NCBI RefSeq assembly: GCF_030553055.1
Contig: NZ_CP130713.1
Span: forward strand, 7,192,001-7,256,000
Length of the DNA: 64,000 bases
Origin: Streptomyces sp. XD-27
GTDB taxonomy: Bacteria; Actinomycetota; Actinomycetes; Streptomycetales; Streptomycetaceae
Direction: 5' to 3'
Shown here: one piece after another, positions 1 to 12,076 of the stretch
Layout: each line of letters begins with the position of its first letter
How positions within the stretch are numbered: the first letter of the stretch is position 1
Position numbers and translations under genes: made by a program
The notes under the pieces: generated by a model
What the model was told of the DNA's origin: nothing
Seen by the model: only the letters and a program-made list of their open reading frames with translations
The model's database searches: none

Positions 1-753
1 GAGCAGGGCGAGCTGGGTGGCCATGCGGAACGCCTGCTGGCCGGGGCGCAGCCGACTCGACAGATACAGGACCCGGGCGGCCGGATCGTAGTGGTGCAGC
101 CGGTCGGATGGGTGCGGCGGGTCGGAGCGGTGCGGCCGGTCGGAGTGGTGGGGCGGGTCGGAGTCGGCGGCGAGGCGTACGCCGTGCCGTTCGGCGAGCC
201 GGGTGGTGAGGGCGCGCAGCACCTCGCCGGGCCGGATGCCGAGCTCGCCGGCCAGTTCCTCGGCGCCGAGGTCCGCATCGTGCACGTAGTTCCGCCGCCG
301 GTAGAAGAACTCGCGGATCTCCTCGTGCGGCGAGCGCGGCGCGGCCGTACCGGCGGCGGCCCCGGCACGCCCCTCGGAGACGTGCGCGAGCTGCTCGGTC
401 AGCGCCTGGTTGCGCCGCCCCAGGTCGAGCAGGACCGCGGCGACGGCGGGCAGCCGGGAGGCGAGTTCCGACAGGTCGGAGGGGGAGATCCGGGCGCTCG
501 CGACCTCGTCCGCGAGCGCCTCCCGCAGGTCCGCCAGAACCCGGCCGGTGTCGTGGTCGGAGAAGAAGCCGGGGTCCACCCCGAACGCCTCGGTCAGCCG
601 CAGCAGCACGGGCACGGTCAGCGGCCGGGAGTCGTGCTCCATCTGGTTCAGATAGCTCGGGGAGATGGCCAGCACCCGGGCGAGCTCGGCCTGGCTGAGC
701 CGGCGCTCCTCGCGCAGCCGCCGCAGCCGCGCCCCCGCGTAGGTCTTGCTCAC
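1..753 (-). CDS. ScfR/RamB-type XRE transcriptional regulator (3' end outside window)
   Basis: Reading leftward from a GTG at 753 the frame is open to the window edge, 251 codons. Residues about 5-60 form an XRE helix-turn-helix (RRLREERRLSQAELARVLAIS, then SYLNQMEHDSRPLT). A region resembling the short-chain fatty acyl regulator family follows, with RRRNYVHDADLGAEELA. In this family the regulator controls acetate and glyoxylate genes and the regulator gene often lies beside aceA, as here (divergent). Near residues 200-222 a His/Ser/Asp/Pro-rich stretch built from about 15-bp repeats is inserted, which looks lineage-specific. The C-terminal part is not visible. Confidence 0.85.
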   Translation of the reverse strand, partial: MSKTYAGARLRRLREERRLSQAELARVLAISPSYLNQMEHDSRPLTVPVLLRLTEAFGVDPGFFSDHDTGRVLADLREALADEVASARISPSDLSELASRLPAVAAVLLDLGRRNQALTEQLAHVSEGRAGAAAGTAAPRSPHEEIREFFYRRRNYVHDADLGAEELAGELGIRPGEVLRALTTRLAERHGVRLAADSDPPHHSDRPHRSDPPHPSDRLHHYDPAARVLYLSSRLRPGQQAFRMATQLALL

Positions 754-775
754 TCGGAATCCACCCTTCGCATGA

Positions 776-808
776 TTGGCAAACCACGTGCAGAAGATGC
801 GCAAATCT
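776..808. promoter_or_regulatory. Candidate RamB/ScfR binding region between regulator and aceA
   Basis: The 222-bp divergent spacer 754-975 holds two TTTGC-containing direct repeats on the minus strand, GGTTTGCCAA (776-785) and GATTTGCGCA (799-808). RamB of Corynebacterium binds AAAGTTTGCAAA-like sites, so these are plausible contacts. This rests on similarity of short words only. No clear -35/-10 pair could be fixed. Confidence 0.3.
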
Positions 809-975
809 TGGCACGCGGCCACGGTTGATGGCACCCAGTGCCGCTGACAGAGTCTCAGTACGGCCGGTCAACCCCCGTGGTGCGGCGGCCGCTCAGCAGA
901 AATCGGCACTCAGTGACGTGCCCTTCGCACTGTTCACAACAGCGGTGCGCATCCACGCGACTCCGGGAGACGGTC

Positions 976-2265
<1,290 letters not shown>

Positions 2266-2372
2266 GCACCCCGCCGGCCGGGGCGCCACCCCGCGCCGGG
2301 CAACCCGCAGACAGGTGGGGGCCGGCCACTCCGCTTCACCCGGCCCCCACCGCTCCCCTTGAGGAGACCCGC

Positions 2373-3965
2373 ATGTCCGCTACCCGATTGAGCAGCCGCG
2401 TCCAGGTTCTGGGCGCGCCGGGCGACCGCCACGACGAGATCCTCACCCCCGCGGCGCTGGACTTCATCGCCCGCCTCGACGCGGCCGTCGCCGGCCGGCG
2501 CTTCGAACTGCTTGCCGAGCGGCGCCGCCGCGCCGAACGGCTCGCCTCCGGCGCGCCCCTGGACTTCCCGCTCGCGACCGCCGCCGTCCGCGCCGACCCC
2601 GACTGGCGGGTCGCCCCGCCCGCGCCGGGCCTGACCGACCGCCGGGTGGAGATCACCGGCCCGCCCGAGCGCCGCATGACCGTCAACGCCCTCAACTCCG
2701 GAGCGAAGGTGTGGATGGCCGACTTCGAAGACGCCACCGCCCCCACCTGGGACAACATCGTCACCGGCCAGCTGAACCTGCTCGACGCCATCCAGCGCCG
2801 CATCGACTTCACCACCCCCGAGGGCCGGGAGTACCGGCTCGGCGACGACCTCGCCACCATCATGGTCCGACCCCGCGGCTGGCACCTCACCGAGCAGCAC
2901 CTGCTCATCGAGGGCCGCCCCGTGCCCGCCTCACTCGTCGACTTCGGCCTGTACTTCTTCCACTGCGCCCAGCGGCAGATCGACGCCGGAAGCGGCCCGT
3001 ACTTCTACCTGCCCAAGCTGGAGAACCGCTACGAAGCCCGCCTGTGGAACGACGTCTTCGTCGCCGCCCAGGACCTGCTCGGCATCCCGCGCGGCACCAT
3101 TCGCGCCACCGTCCTCATCGAGACGATCACCGCCGCGGTCGAGATGGAGGAGATCCTCCACGAGCTGCGCGAGCACTCCGCCGGACTGAACGCGGGCCGC
3201 TGGGACTACCTGTTCAGCCTGATCAAGAACTTCGCGCACCGCCCCGACTTCGTCCTCCCGGACCGGGCCAAGGTCACCATGACCGCGCCGTTCCTGCGCG
3301 CCTACACCGAGCTGCTGGTACGCACCTGCCACAAGCGGGGCGCCCACGCGATCGGCGGCATGGCCGCCCACGTCCCCAGCCGCGACGCGCAGGCCAACGA
3401 GGCGGCTCTCGCCACGGTGCGCCTGGACAAGGAACGCGAGGCCGAGGACGGCTTCGACGGCTCCTGGGTCGCCCACCCCGGCCTCGTCCCCGTCTGCCGC
3501 GACGTCTTCGACCACGTGCTGGGCGACCGGCCCCACCAGCTGACACGCACCCGCGACGACGTGGACGTGACCGCCGCCGACCTGCTCGCCGTCCGCCGTA
3601 CCAGCGGCCCGCCGACACCGGACGGCATCCGCGCCGACATCGCCGTCGCGCTGCGCTACTTCGACGCCTGGCTGCGCGGCAGCGGCGCCGTCGCCCTCAA
3701 CGGGCTGATGGAGGACGCCGCGACCGCCGAGATCGCCCGCTGCCAGGTCTGGCAGTGGCTGCGCCACGGCGCCGCCGACCGCGCCACCGTGCTGCGCCTG
3801 CTCGACGCCGAGAGCGCGGCCCTGGAGCGGGAACAACCGGACGCACGCGCCGCGGAGGCCCGCGGTATCTTCGAACGCACGGCTCTGGCGAAGGACCTTC
3901 CGGCGTTCTTCACCCCCGACGCCTACGCCCGCCACCTCGTCCACCGCCCGGCGGTGCGGCCATGA
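2373..3965 (+). CDS. aceB: Malate synthase A
   Basis: A 530-residue malate synthase of the A type, condensing glyoxylate with acetyl-CoA to malate and completing the glyoxylate shunt. Conserved blocks include [44 protein letters not shown] and [11 protein letters not shown]. The ATG at 2373 follows GAGGAG closely. It lies 107 bp after aceA and its stop overlaps the next start by 4 bases (ATGA), so aceB and the dehydrogenase gene are translationally coupled. Length matches the family, about 530-540 residues. Confidence 0.97.
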   Translation: MSATRLSSRVQVLGAPGDRHDEILTPAALDFIARLDAAVAGRRFELLAERRRRAERLASGAPLDFPLATAAVRADPDWRVAPPAPGLTDRRVEITGPPERRMTVNALNSGAKVWMADFEDATAPTWDNIVTGQLNLLDAIQRRIDFTTPEGREYRLGDDLATIMVRPRGWHLTEQHLLIEGRPVPASLVDFGLYFFHCAQRQIDAGSGPYFYLPKLENRYEARLWNDVFVAAQDLLGIPRGTIRATVLIETITAAVEMEEILHELREHSAGLNAGRWDYLFSLIKNFAHRPDFVLPDRAKVTMTAPFLRAYTELLVRTCHKRGAHAIGGMAAHVPSRDAQANEAALATVRLDKEREAEDGFDGSWVAHPGLVPVCRDVFDHVLGDRPHQLTRTRDDVDVTAADLLAVRRTSGPPTPDGIRADIAVALRYFDAWLRGSGAVALNGLMEDAATAEIARCQVWQWLRHGAADRATVLRLLDAESAALEREQPDARAAEARGIFERTALAKDLPAFFTPDAYARHLVHRPAVRP

Positions 3966-4849
3966 GCAAGCCCGACCAGGTCATGAGCGCACCCATCCAG
4001 CGGGTCGGCGTCGTCGGCGGCGGCCAGATGGGGGCCGGCATCGCGGAGGTCTGCGCCCGCGCCGGGCTCGACACGGTGGTCTGCGAGGCGGACGCCACGG
4101 CGGCCCGCGCCGCCCGGGAACGCGTGGCCGCATCCCTCGAACGCGCAGTCCAGCGCGGCAAACTGGACCGCGTCCACGCCGAGGACGCCCTTGCCCGGCT
4201 CGTCTTCACCGGCAGTCTCGACGACCTCGCCGACCGGCAGCTCGTCGTCGAGGCCGTCGTGGAGGACCCGGACGTGAAGACCGGGATCTTCGCCGCCCTC
4301 GACAAGATCGTCGAGGATCCGGCGGCGGTCCTGGCCACGAACACCTCCGCCATCCCCGTGATGCGCCTCGGCATGGCGACGCGGCGCGCCGACCGCGTGC
4401 TGGGCCTGCACTTCTTCAACCCGGCGCCCGTCATGCCGCTGCTGGAGGTCGTCACCTCGCTGCACACGAGCGCCGAAACGGTCCGCACGGCCGAGGACTT
4501 CGCCACCGCGACGCTCGGCAAGACCGCGATCCGCTCCCAGGACCGGTCCGGATTCGTCGTCAACGCGCTGCTCATCCCCTACCTCCTCGCGGCGGTCCGG
4601 ATGGCCGAGTCCGGCTTCGCCACCGCCGCCGACGTGGACGCGGGCATGGAACTGGGCTGCGCCCACCCGATGGGACCGCTGAAGCTGGCCGACCTGATCG
4701 GCCTGGACACGGTCGCCGCCATCGCCGAGTCGCTGTACGAGGAGTTCAAAGAGCCCCTCTACGCCCCGCCGCCGCTGCTCCAGCGCATGGTCGAGGCGGG
4801 GCTGCTCGGACGGAAGACGGGCCGGGGGTTCCACACGTACGACCGGTGA
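3962..4849 (+). CDS. 3-hydroxybutyryl-CoA dehydrogenase
   Basis: A 295-residue NAD(P)-dependent dehydrogenase interconverting acetoacetyl-CoA and 3-hydroxybutyryl-CoA (FadB2/Hbd family). The N-terminal Rossmann motif [17 protein letters not shown] is at residues 13-29. [16 protein letters not shown] carries the catalytic histidine region, and the C-terminal domain has [15 protein letters not shown] and [16 protein letters not shown]. Coupling to aceB through ATGA fits a unit for growth on C2 or C4 acyl units such as acetate, butyrate or polyhydroxybutyrate. It ends just before the cobalamin riboswitch leader. Confidence 0.93.
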   Translation: MSKPDQVMSAPIQRVGVVGGGQMGAGIAEVCARAGLDTVVCEADATAARAARERVAASLERAVQRGKLDRVHAEDALARLVFTGSLDDLADRQLVVEAVVEDPDVKTGIFAALDKIVEDPAAVLATNTSAIPVMRLGMATRRADRVLGLHFFNPAPVMPLLEVVTSLHTSAETVRTAEDFATATLGKTAIRSQDRSGFVVNALLIPYLLAAVRMAESGFATAADVDAGMELGCAHPMGPLKLADLIGLDTVAAIAESLYEEFKEPLYAPPPLLQRMVEAGLLGRKTGRGFHTYDR

Positions 4850-4887
4850 CCGATAGGCTGGCGGACGCAGCTGGTTCGCCCTGTCCG

Positions 4888-5060
4888 CCAGGCAGGCGCG
4901 TCGTAAGAGGGAACCCGGTGGGAATCCGGGACTGCCCCGCAGCGGTGAGTGGGAACGACCGCCGTCATACGCACTGGACCCGACCGGGTCCGGGAAGCGA
5001 CGGCCAGTAGGTGTCCGCCCTTCACGGGCGGACGTGCCCGCGAGTCCGAAGACCTGCCCG
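4888..5060 (+). promoter_or_regulatory. Cobalamin (B12) riboswitch
   Basis: The leader of metE contains the diagnostic cobalamin aptamer pieces in order: GGCAGG at 4891 pairing with CCTGCC at 5053-5058 (P1), AAGAGGGAACCCGGTG, GAATCCGGGACTGCCCCGC, and a B12-box variant GACGGCCAGTAGGT near 5000, closing with GAGTCCGAAGACCTGCC. In this arrangement adenosylcobalamin normally turns off the B12-independent methionine synthase below. Assignment is by recognisable conserved sequence; the fold was not computed. Confidence 0.93.
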
Positions 5061-5064
5061 TTGC

Positions 5065-5088
5065 CCGCGCGCGACCGATCGCGCGCGG
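5065..5088 (+). terminator. Perfect 9-bp hairpin in riboswitch expression platform
   Basis: CCGCGCGCG (5065-5073) and CGCGCGCGG (5080-5088) form a perfect 9-bp stem with a 6-base loop immediately after the aptamer. There is no T tract, as is common in Streptomyces. A second hairpin around CCCCGGACGACGTCCGGGG lies near 5117-5135. One of these is probably the switching terminator or anti-terminator partner. Apart from these the leader 5060-5261 has no gene. Confidence 0.5.
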
Positions 5089-5261
5089 AGATCTCGGTGA
5101 CCTCGAGGGCGGGTCGGCGGTGCCCCGGACGACGTCCGGGGGAGTACAGCAGGCGGACGCACACGCAGATGGTGGTGCGGCCCGCCTCGACTCGCCGTCC
5201 CTTCGCGCCCCTCGCCCCGTTCCGGGATCTGTGACGAGAGATGCTCGCGAAGGAGAGTTCT

Positions 5262-7585
5262 GTGACAGCGAAGTCCGCAGCCGCGGCAGCACGGGCCACC
5301 GTGTACGGCTACCCCCGCCAGGGCCCGAACCGGGAACTGAAGAAGGCCATCGAGGGCTACTGGAAGGGCCGCGTCGACGCCGATGCCCTCCGGGAGTGCG
5401 CCGCCGGCCTGCGCCGGGCGAACTGGCGGCAGCTGGTCGACGCCGGCATCGACGAGGTGCCGACCGGTGACTTCTCGTACTACGACCACGTTCTGGACAC
5501 CAGCGTCATGGTCGGCGCCATCCCCGCCCGGCACCGCGCCGCCGTCGCGGCGGACGCCCTGGACGGGTACTTCGCGATGGCGCGCGGCACCCAGGACGCG
5601 GCGCCGCTGGAGATGACCAAGTGGTTCGACACCAACTACCACTACCTGGTGCCCGAACTCGGCCCCGACACCGTCTTCACCGCCGACTCCGCCAAGCAGG
5701 TCGCCGAGCTGAAGGAGGCCCTCGCGCTCGGGGCGGCCGCCCGCCCGGTCCTGGTCGGCCCCGTCACCTACCTCCTGCTGGCCAAGCCGGCGCCCGGCGT
5801 CGCGGCGGACTTCGTCCCCTGACGCTGCTCGACCGGCTGCTTCCCGTGTACGCCGAGGTCCTCGCCGACCTGCGCGCCGCCGGCGCCGAGTGGGTGCAGC
5901 TCGACGAACCCGCCCTGGCCCAGGACCGCACCCCGGCCGAACTGAACGCCGCCGCCCGCGCCTACCGGGATCTGGGAGGTCTCGCCGACCGCCCGAAGCT
6001 GCTCGTCGCCTCCTACTTCGACCGGCTCGGCGAGGCCCTGCCCGTGCTGGCCAAGGCGCCCGTCGACGGACTGGCGCTCGACTTCACCGAGTCCGCCGCC
6101 GCCCACCTCGACGACCTCGCCGCCGTCGGCGGGCTGCCCGGCAAGCGCCTGGTCGCCGGCGTCGTCAACGGCCGCAACATCTGGCTCAACGACTTCGAGA
6201 AGTCCCTGTCCACCCTCGGCACGCTCCTCGGCCTCGCCGACCGGGTCGACGTGTCCGCCTCCTGCTCCCTGCTGCACGTCCCGCTGGACACCGGCGCCGA
6301 ACGCGACCTCGATCCGCAGGTCGCCCGCTGGCTCGCCTTCGCCCGCCAGAAGACCACCGAGATCGTCACCCTCGCCCGCGGCCTGGCACGCGGCACCGAC
6401 ACCATCGCCGCCGAACTCGCCGCCAACCGCGCCAGCCTGGCGTCCCGCGCCGGCTCCGCGCTCACCCGCGACCCGGCGGTGCGCAGGCGCGCCGCGGCGG
6501 TCACCGACGCCGACGGCCGCCGCTCGCAGCCGTACGCCGAACGGGCGGCCGCCCAGCGCGCCCACCTCCGGCTGCCCCTGCTGCCCACGACCACCATCGG
6601 GTCCTTCCCGCAGACCACCGAGCTGCGCGCCGCCCGCGCCGACCTGCGCGCCGGCCGCATCGACACCGCCGCCTACGAGGAGCGCATCAGGGACGAGATC
6701 CGCGACGTCCTGTCCTTCCAGGAGAAGGCCGGGATCGACGTCCTGGTGCACGGCGAGCCCGAACGCAACGACATGGTGCAGTACTTCGCCGAGCGGCTGA
6801 CGGGCTACCTCGCCACGCAGCACGGCTGGGTCCAGTCCTACGGCACCCGCTACGTCCGCCCGCCGATCCTGGCCGGCGACATCTCCCGCCCCGAACCGAT
6901 GACGGTGCGCTGGACGACGTACGCCCAGTCGGTCACCGACCGCCCGGTCAAGGGCATGCTCACCGGCCCCGTCACCATGCTGGCCTGGTCCTTCGTCCGC
7001 GACGACCAGCCGCTGGGCGACACCGCCCGGCAGGTCGCGCTCGCCCTGCGGGACGAGGTGGGCGACCTCGAGGCGGCCGGCACCTCGGTGATCCAGGTCG
7101 ACGAGCCCGCACTGCGGGAGACGCTGCCGCTGCGCGCCGCCGACCGTCCGGCGTACCTGGAGTGGGCCACCGAGGCGTTCCGCCTGACCACCGGCGGGGT
7201 CCGTCCGGACACCCAGATCCACACCCACATGTGCTACGCCGAGTTCGGCGACATCCTCCAGGCGATCGACGACCTCGACGCCGACGTCATCAGCCTGGAG
7301 GCCGCCCGCTCCCACATGCAGGTCGCCCGGGAACTGGCGACGTCCGGCTACCCCCGCGAGGCCGGCCCCGGCGTCTACGACATCCACTCCCCGCGCGTCC
7401 CGACCACGGCCGAGGCCGCGGCCCTGCTGCGCAAGGGGCTTGAGGCCATCCCCGCCGAGCGGCTGTGGGTCAACCCCGACTGCGGGCTGAAGACCCGCGG
7501 CTGGCCCGAGGTGCGGGCCTCGCTGGAGAACATGGTGGCGGCGGCCCGCGACGTCCGCGACGGCCTGCCCGCCGCGCACTCCTGA
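5262..7585 (+). pseudogene. metE: Cobalamin-independent methionine synthase, interrupted by a 1-base frameshift
   Basis: MetE transfers a methyl group from methyltetrahydrofolate-triglutamate to homocysteine. The start GTG at 5262 follows AAGGAGA. Codons run to a TGA at 5820-5822, and the homologous sequence (LTLLDRLLPVYAEV) then continues in the frame starting at 5819. Adding one C to the run at 5816-5819 (GTCCCCTG) restores a 774-residue protein, the normal MetE length. Downstream, the zinc site blocks THMCYAEFGD and [11 protein letters not shown] and the substrate block HGEPERNDMVQYFAE are intact. As written only a 186-residue stub is made. Because every other feature is conserved, a very recent mutation or a sequencing indel are both possible. 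Confidence 0.93.
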
Positions 7586-7675
7586 GGCACCGCCACCCCA
7601 CCCGGTCGCCGCCCCCTTTCACCCGTTCTCCGGTGACAGGGTGCGGTGACCGGCCGGCGGGCATGGAATGCTCGC

Positions 7676-9967
7676 ATGCGCGCGCGACAGCCCCCGCGGG
7701 AGCCGGCCACGGCCGGTTCACCGCCGCCGAAGGGCGGGTTGCGGCGCATCGGCGAGTGGTGCGCCCGCCACTTCGTGACCGTCGTCGTCCTGTGGCTGGC
7801 CGCCCTCGCCGGACTCCAGGTGCTGGACCGAGCACACGGCGGCGAGTACTCGGACGACTTCACGCTGCCCGGCACGCAGTCGCAGGACGGCATCGACGTA
7901 CTCAAGGCGCACGAGCCGGCGGCCGGCGGCTACAGCGCCCAGATCGTCCTGCACGACGCCGACAAGCCGCTCACCGACGCCAGTGCCCAGGTCTCCTCCG
8001 CCGTCGGCGACCTGAAGAAGCTGCCGCACGTCCTCGCCGTCCAGAACCCGCTGCCCGCACCCGGCTCGAAGCCACCGCCGCAGCCCGGCGGCGGCCGGAA
8101 CGTCGGCCCGCTGTCCACCGACGGGAAGACGGCCTACATCACCGTCCGCTTCGACGCGCAGCCCGCGACGCTGGGGGACGACTATCTGGACGGCGTGGAC
8201 GACGCCGTCCGACCGCTGAGGGCGGCGGACGTCCAGGTGGAGTACGGCGGTCCGCTCGGCGAGCTGGATCGGCCGAGGCCGGACGACCGCGCCAGCGAGG
8301 CCATCGGCTTCGGCGTGGCGATCGTGGTGCTGCTGATCGGGTTCGGCAGTGTCCTGGCCGCCGGGCTGCCCCTGCTGACCGCGCTGATCAGCGTGGTCTG
8401 CGGCCTGGCCTGCCTGGGGCTGCTGGCGGCCGCGTTCACCTTCGCCACCGTCTCACCGACGCTGGCCACGATGATCGGTATCGGCGTCGGGATCGACTAC
8501 GCTCTGTTCCTGGTCACCCGGCACCGGCAGAACCTCATGCACGGCGCGGACCCGGTGCGCGCCGCCGGCCTGGCCGCGGCCACCAGCGGCCGGGCGGTGC
8601 TGGTCTCGGGATGCACCGTCATCATCGCGCTGGCGGGCCTGTGGGTCTGCGGGGTCTCCTTCATCGGCAAGCTCGGGCTGGCCGCGGCGGTCACCGTGGT
8701 CTCCGCGGTCCTCGGGGCGATCACCCTGGTCCCCGCGCTGCTGGGGCTCATCGGGCGGCGGATCGACACGTATCGCGTGCGTACGCCCGTCGCCGAGTCG
8801 GACTCCGGGCCCGAGGAGGAGGCCCATGGAGCGTGGCACCGCCACGCGCGGCGCGTGGAGCGCCGCCCCTGGTGGTTCCTGGCCGGCGGCGCCCTCACCC
8901 TGGCCGTCCTCGCGGTCCCGCTCTTCTCCATCCAGCTCGGGCACATCGGCGACGGCGCGGACCCGAAGTCCTTCACGGACCGGCGGGCCTTCGACCTGAT
9001 GTCGTCCGCCTTCGGCCCCGGCTCGAACGGGCCGCTCACCCTCGTCATCGACCAGAGCCGGGTGCCCCAGGCCGACCGGTCCGCGCTGTCCACCCAGGCC
9101 CAGAAGGCTCTCACCGACGTGCCCGACGCCGCCGCGATCACGCCGCTGACGCCCACGTCGGACGGCGACGTGCTGATCGCCACCGCCTACTCCACCGCGG
9201 CTCCGCAGGAGGAGAAGACCGTCGACCTGGTCGACCGCCTCACGGACGACGTGCTGCCCGAGGCGGTGTCGGGGACCGATGCGACGACGTACGTGACCGG
9301 CACGACGGCCGCGCAGGTCGACTTCCTCGACATCGTCTCCAGCCGGCTTCCGCTGATCATCGCGGTGGTCGTCGGCCTGGCGTTCGTCGTCATCGTGATC
9401 GTCTTCCGCGGGCTGCTCGTGGCGGTCAAGGCGGCGGTGCTCAACGTGCTGTCGATCGCGGCCTCCTACGGCGTCGTGGTGGCGGTGTTCCAGTGGGGCT
9501 GGGGCGGCCCGGCACTCGGCGTCTCGGGGGACGTGCCGATCGAGAGCTACGTGCCGATGATGATGTTCGCCATCGTCTTCGGGCTGAGCATGGACTACGA
9601 GATCTTCCTGCTGTCCCGGGTCCAGGAGGCGTGGCTGGCAACCGGCGACCCCAGGGCGAGCGTCGCGCACGCCCTGGAGATCACCGCGCGCGTCATCACC
9701 TGCGCGGCGCTCATCATGGTCAGCGTCTTCGCGGCCTTCATCGTCAGCGACAACGTCGTCGTCAAGATGCTCGGTCTGGGGCTGGCGGCGAGCGTGCTCA
9801 TCGACGCCACGATCGTCCGGCTGCTGCTCGTGCCCGCGGCCATGACGCTGCTCGGCAGGTCCGCCTGGTGGACACCGCGCTGGCTGGACCGGCTGCTGCC
9901 GCACCTGGACGTCGAGGGTGCGGGCGTCAGCGACGCCCCGTCGCCGCGGGGCCGTCGGGCGGTATGA
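7676..9967 (+). CDS. MMPL/RND-superfamily membrane transporter
   Basis: About 763 residues with the duplicated layout of MMPL exporters: one N-terminal membrane segment, an extracytoplasmic loop (about 40-200), five membrane segments with [17 protein letters not shown], then a second loop and a second five-segment set with [17 protein letters not shown]. Those two motifs carry the acidic residues used for proton coupling in this superfamily. Such proteins export lipids, siderophores or drugs; substrate unknown here. The ATG at 7676 begins a typical N-terminus, though a GTG at 7646 is possible. Its end overlaps the convergent monooxygenase gene by 41 bp. Confidence 0.93.
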   Translation: MRARQPPREPATAGSPPPKGGLRRIGEWCARHFVTVVVLWLAALAGLQVLDRAHGGEYSDDFTLPGTQSQDGIDVLKAHEPAAGGYSAQIVLHDADKPLTDASAQVSSAVGDLKKLPHVLAVQNPLPAPGSKPPPQPGGGRNVGPLSTDGKTAYITVRFDAQPATLGDDYLDGVDDAVRPLRAADVQVEYGGPLGELDRPRPDDRASEAIGFGVAIVVLLIGFGSVLAAGLPLLTALISVVCGLACLGLLAAAFTFATVSPTLATMIGIGVGIDYALFLVTRHRQNLMHGADPVRAAGLAAATSGRAVLVSGCTVIIALAGLWVCGVSFIGKLGLAAAVTVVSAVLGAITLVPALLGLIGRRIDTYRVRTPVAESDSGPEEEAHGAWHRHARRVERRPWWFLAGGALTLAVLAVPLFSIQLGHIGDGADPKSFTDRRAFDLMSSAFGPGSNGPLTLVIDQSRVPQADRSALSTQAQKALTDVPDAAAITPLTPTSDGDVLIATAYSTAAPQEEKTVDLVDRLTDDVLPEAVSGTDATTYVTGTTAAQVDFLDIVSSRLPLIIAVVVGLAFVVIVIVFRGLLVAVKAAVLNVLSIAASYGVVVAVFQWGWGGPALGVSGDVPIESYVPMMMFAIVFGLSMDYEIFLLSRVQEAWLATGDPRASVAHALEITARVITCAALIMVSVFAAFIVSDNVVVKMLGLGLAASVLIDATIVRLLLVPAAMTLLGRSAWWTPRWLDRLLPHLDVEGAGVSDAPSPRGRRAV

Positions 9968-11057
9968 GGTTGGCGAGCCCCTGGGCGCAGGCCGCGGCCG
10001 CCTCGGTCGAGCGCGGCAGCATGACGCTCTCGTACGCGCGGACGGCGTCGTCGACGCCGGGCTCGGCGACGAGGGCGCGGGCGAGCTCGGTGCCGTCGAG
10101 CATGGCCAGGTTGGCGCCCAGGCCGAGCGGGGGCATCAGGTGGGCGGCGTCGCCCAGCAGGGTGACGCCGGGGACGTGCTCCCAGGTGTGCGGGACGGGC
10201 AGCGCGAACAGGGGCCGGTTGACGAACCCGCCGTCGTTGTCCCGCAGGAGATCGCGCAGGCTCTCGTCCCAGCCGTCGAACATCTTGAGCAGATGGGCGC
10301 GGACGGCCGCCGTGTCGCCGAGGTCCAGGCCGGCGGTCTCGTGCCAGTCCACCGGGGCGCGGAAGGCGACGTACACGCGGATGTGGCCGTTGCTGTTGCG
10401 CTGGCCGAACAGGGCCCTGGTGCCGCACTTGGCCAACATGGTGCCGTCGCCGACCAGCCGCGCGATGCCGGTGTGGCGGGTGTCGGCGTCGTCGAAGCCG
10501 GCTTCGACGAAGGTGACGCCGGTGTAGCCGGGTACGGCGTCCGACAGGGCCGGGCGGACCCGCGACCAGGCGCCGTCGGCGCCGACGGCGAGATCGAAGT
10601 CCTCGGCCGTGCCGTCGGCGAAGGTGAGGCGGCACGCGCCGCCGCCGAGCGGGGTGACCGCGCTGAGGGTGCGGCCCCACCGGACGGTGCCCGGGTCGAG
10701 GGACTCCAGGAGCAGCCCGCGCAACTGGCCCCGGTCGATCTCGGGCCTGTCGTCCTCGCCGCCGTCGGGGCGTCCGTGGCGCACGACGTCGGCGGTGGCG
10801 TGGTCGAGCGTGCGCCACTCCTGCCCTTCGGGGCGGGCCAGGGCCCGGAACCGGTCGAGCAGCCCCGCCGCGCGCAGGGCCGCCTGGCCGGTGTCGGCGT
10901 GCATGTCCAAGGTGCCGCCCTGTGGACGGGCGTCGGGCGACGTCTCGCGTTCGAAGACGGTGACGGAGCGGCCGTGCGTCTGCAGGATGCGGGCGCAGGT
11001 GAGGCCGCCGGGGCCGGCGCCGATGACCGCGACACGGGGGGCACGAGCGGATGTCAA
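9927..11057 (-). CDS. FAD-dependent monooxygenase, TetX/PHBH-like
   Basis: A 376-residue aromatic hydroxylase-type flavoprotein. The N-terminal dinucleotide motif [15 protein letters not shown] is at residues 11-25, [10 protein letters not shown] in the middle, and the C-terminal FAD motif [23 protein letters not shown] near 310-330. It resembles TetX-like enzymes that hydroxylate antibiotics or other aromatics; substrate unknown. It is transcribed divergently from a TetR-type regulator across a palindromic operator, so it is probably induced by its substrate. A related but broken copy lies at 62,836-63,620. Confidence 0.92.
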   Translation of the reverse strand: MTSARAPRVAVIGAGPGGLTCARILQTHGRSVTVFERETSPDARPQGGTLDMHADTGQAALRAAGLLDRFRALARPEGQEWRTLDHATADVVRHGRPDGGEDDRPEIDRGQLRGLLLESLDPGTVRWGRTLSAVTPLGGGACRLTFADGTAEDFDLAVGADGAWSRVRPALSDAVPGYTGVTFVEAGFDDADTRHTGIARLVGDGTMLAKCGTRALFGQRNSNGHIRVYVAFRAPVDWHETAGLDLGDTAAVRAHLLKMFDGWDESLRDLLRDNDGGFVNRPLFALPVPHTWEHVPGVTLLGDAAHLMPPLGLGANLAMLDGTELARALVAEPGVDDAVRAYESVMLPRSTEAAAACAQGLANLIPPDGPAATGRR

Positions 11058-11130
11058 GGTGAGGTCCCCTCAGGAGGTGGGCGAATGGGCCGCCGGAGCG
11101 TCCGGCGCACCGCCAGCGAAGCACAACCGA

Positions 11131-11161
11131 CTACGAAAGTGCAATCACTAAACTTTCGTAG
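11131..11161. promoter_or_regulatory. 31-bp palindromic operator for the TetR regulator
   Basis: CTACGAAAGT (11131-11140) and ACTTTCGTAG (11152-11161) are perfect 10-bp inverted arms separated by 11 bp. The site lies in the divergent spacer, 74 bp upstream of the monooxygenase start and 30 bp upstream of the probable regulator start. Size and symmetry are typical of TetR dimer sites, suggesting control of both genes. Confidence 0.75.
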
Positions 11162-11190
11162 TGGGTGTGCTGAGGGGTACGGTGTGCCGT

Positions 11191-11772
11191 GTGACCGAAC
11201 CGACCGGGCGCCGCGAGCGCAAGAAGGCCCAGACCCGCAAGTCCCTGGCGGACGCCGCGCTCCAGCTCTTCCTCGACCGCGGCTACGACCAGGTCGGCGT
11301 CAAGGACGTGGCCGACGCCGCCGACGTGTCGGTGACGACCTTGTTCAAGCACTTCCCCTGCAAGGAAGCGCTGGTCTTCGACGAGGACGACGACGTCGAG
11401 GCGGCGCTCGTCGCCTCCGTGCGGCAACGGCCGCCCGACCAGTCGATTCCGCAGGCCCTGCGCGAGTGCGTCCTGGCGATGGGCGCCCGCGCGGCTGACC
11501 CCCGTGCCGCCGCGTTCGCCCGCATGGTGGAGGACGCCCCGGACCTGCGCGCATACGCCCACCGCATGTGGATGCGCCACGAAGCGGCCGTGGCGCGGGC
11601 CATCGCCGAGGAGGTCGGCGCCCCCGAAGACGACGTCACCTGCGCCGCACTGGCCCGCTACGCGCTGGAGGCCCGCTCCCTGACCCGGGGCCACGCCGAC
11701 CCGCGGCGCGCCGCCGAAGAGGTCTTCGCCCTGCTCGACCGCGGCTGGGCCGCCGTACACCCCGGCCACTGA
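11191..11772 (+). CDS. TetR-family transcriptional regulator
   Basis: A 193-residue regulator. The helix-turn-helix is residues about 10-57 (RKSLADAALQLFLDRGYDQVGVKDVADAADVSVTTLFKHF), followed by an all-alpha ligand-binding part. The GTG at 11191 is preferred because the frame upstream would start inside the operator. It is divergent from the TetX-like monooxygenase and very probably represses it and itself. A strong hairpin terminator follows. Confidence 0.9.
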   Translation: MTEPTGRRERKKAQTRKSLADAALQLFLDRGYDQVGVKDVADAADVSVTTLFKHFPCKEALVFDEDDDVEAALVASVRQRPPDQSIPQALRECVLAMGARAADPRAAAFARMVEDAPDLRAYAHRMWMRHEAAVARAIAEEVGAPEDDVTCAALARYALEARSLTRGHADPRRAAEEVFALLDRGWAAVHPGH

Positions 11773-11818
11773 CGCCGCCCACCCCGGCCCCTGACACGCC
11801 GACAGCCAGGCGGAGTGT

Positions 11819-11850
11819 GTGGGTGGCGGCGCTGATGTGCCGCCACCCAC
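11819..11850. terminator. Strong 12-bp hairpin terminator after tetR
   Basis: GTGGGTGGCGGC (11819-11830) pairs perfectly with GCCGCCACCCAC (11839-11850) around an 8-base loop, 46 bp after the regulator stop. It also suits the convergent DUF2867 gene. The rest of 11,773-12,076 shows no coding sequence or other signal. Confidence 0.7.
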
Positions 11851-12076
11851 AGCCGACCGGGTCCCGGCCGGACCACCCCCCGTGATCCGGCGGGCATCGG
11901 CATTCCCCCGCCCCGCACGGCCGCGCCGTCTCTCGTCACCGCGGCAGCCGGGGCCCGCCCCCTGGCAGGGCAAGCGTCGCCGACGAACCGCTGCTCCCTA
12001 CCGCCCCTTGATGCGGCGCATACGGGAATCCCGGGTTCCTTGACGATGTTCTGACGGGTCCGGCGGCGCGGCCGGG

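Noticed and set aside
91..828. Long rightward reading frame opposite the first gene
   Set aside because: It is antisense to the XRE regulator, which has clear family motifs; Val/Gly/Arg-rich composition is typical of shadow frames in high-GC DNA.
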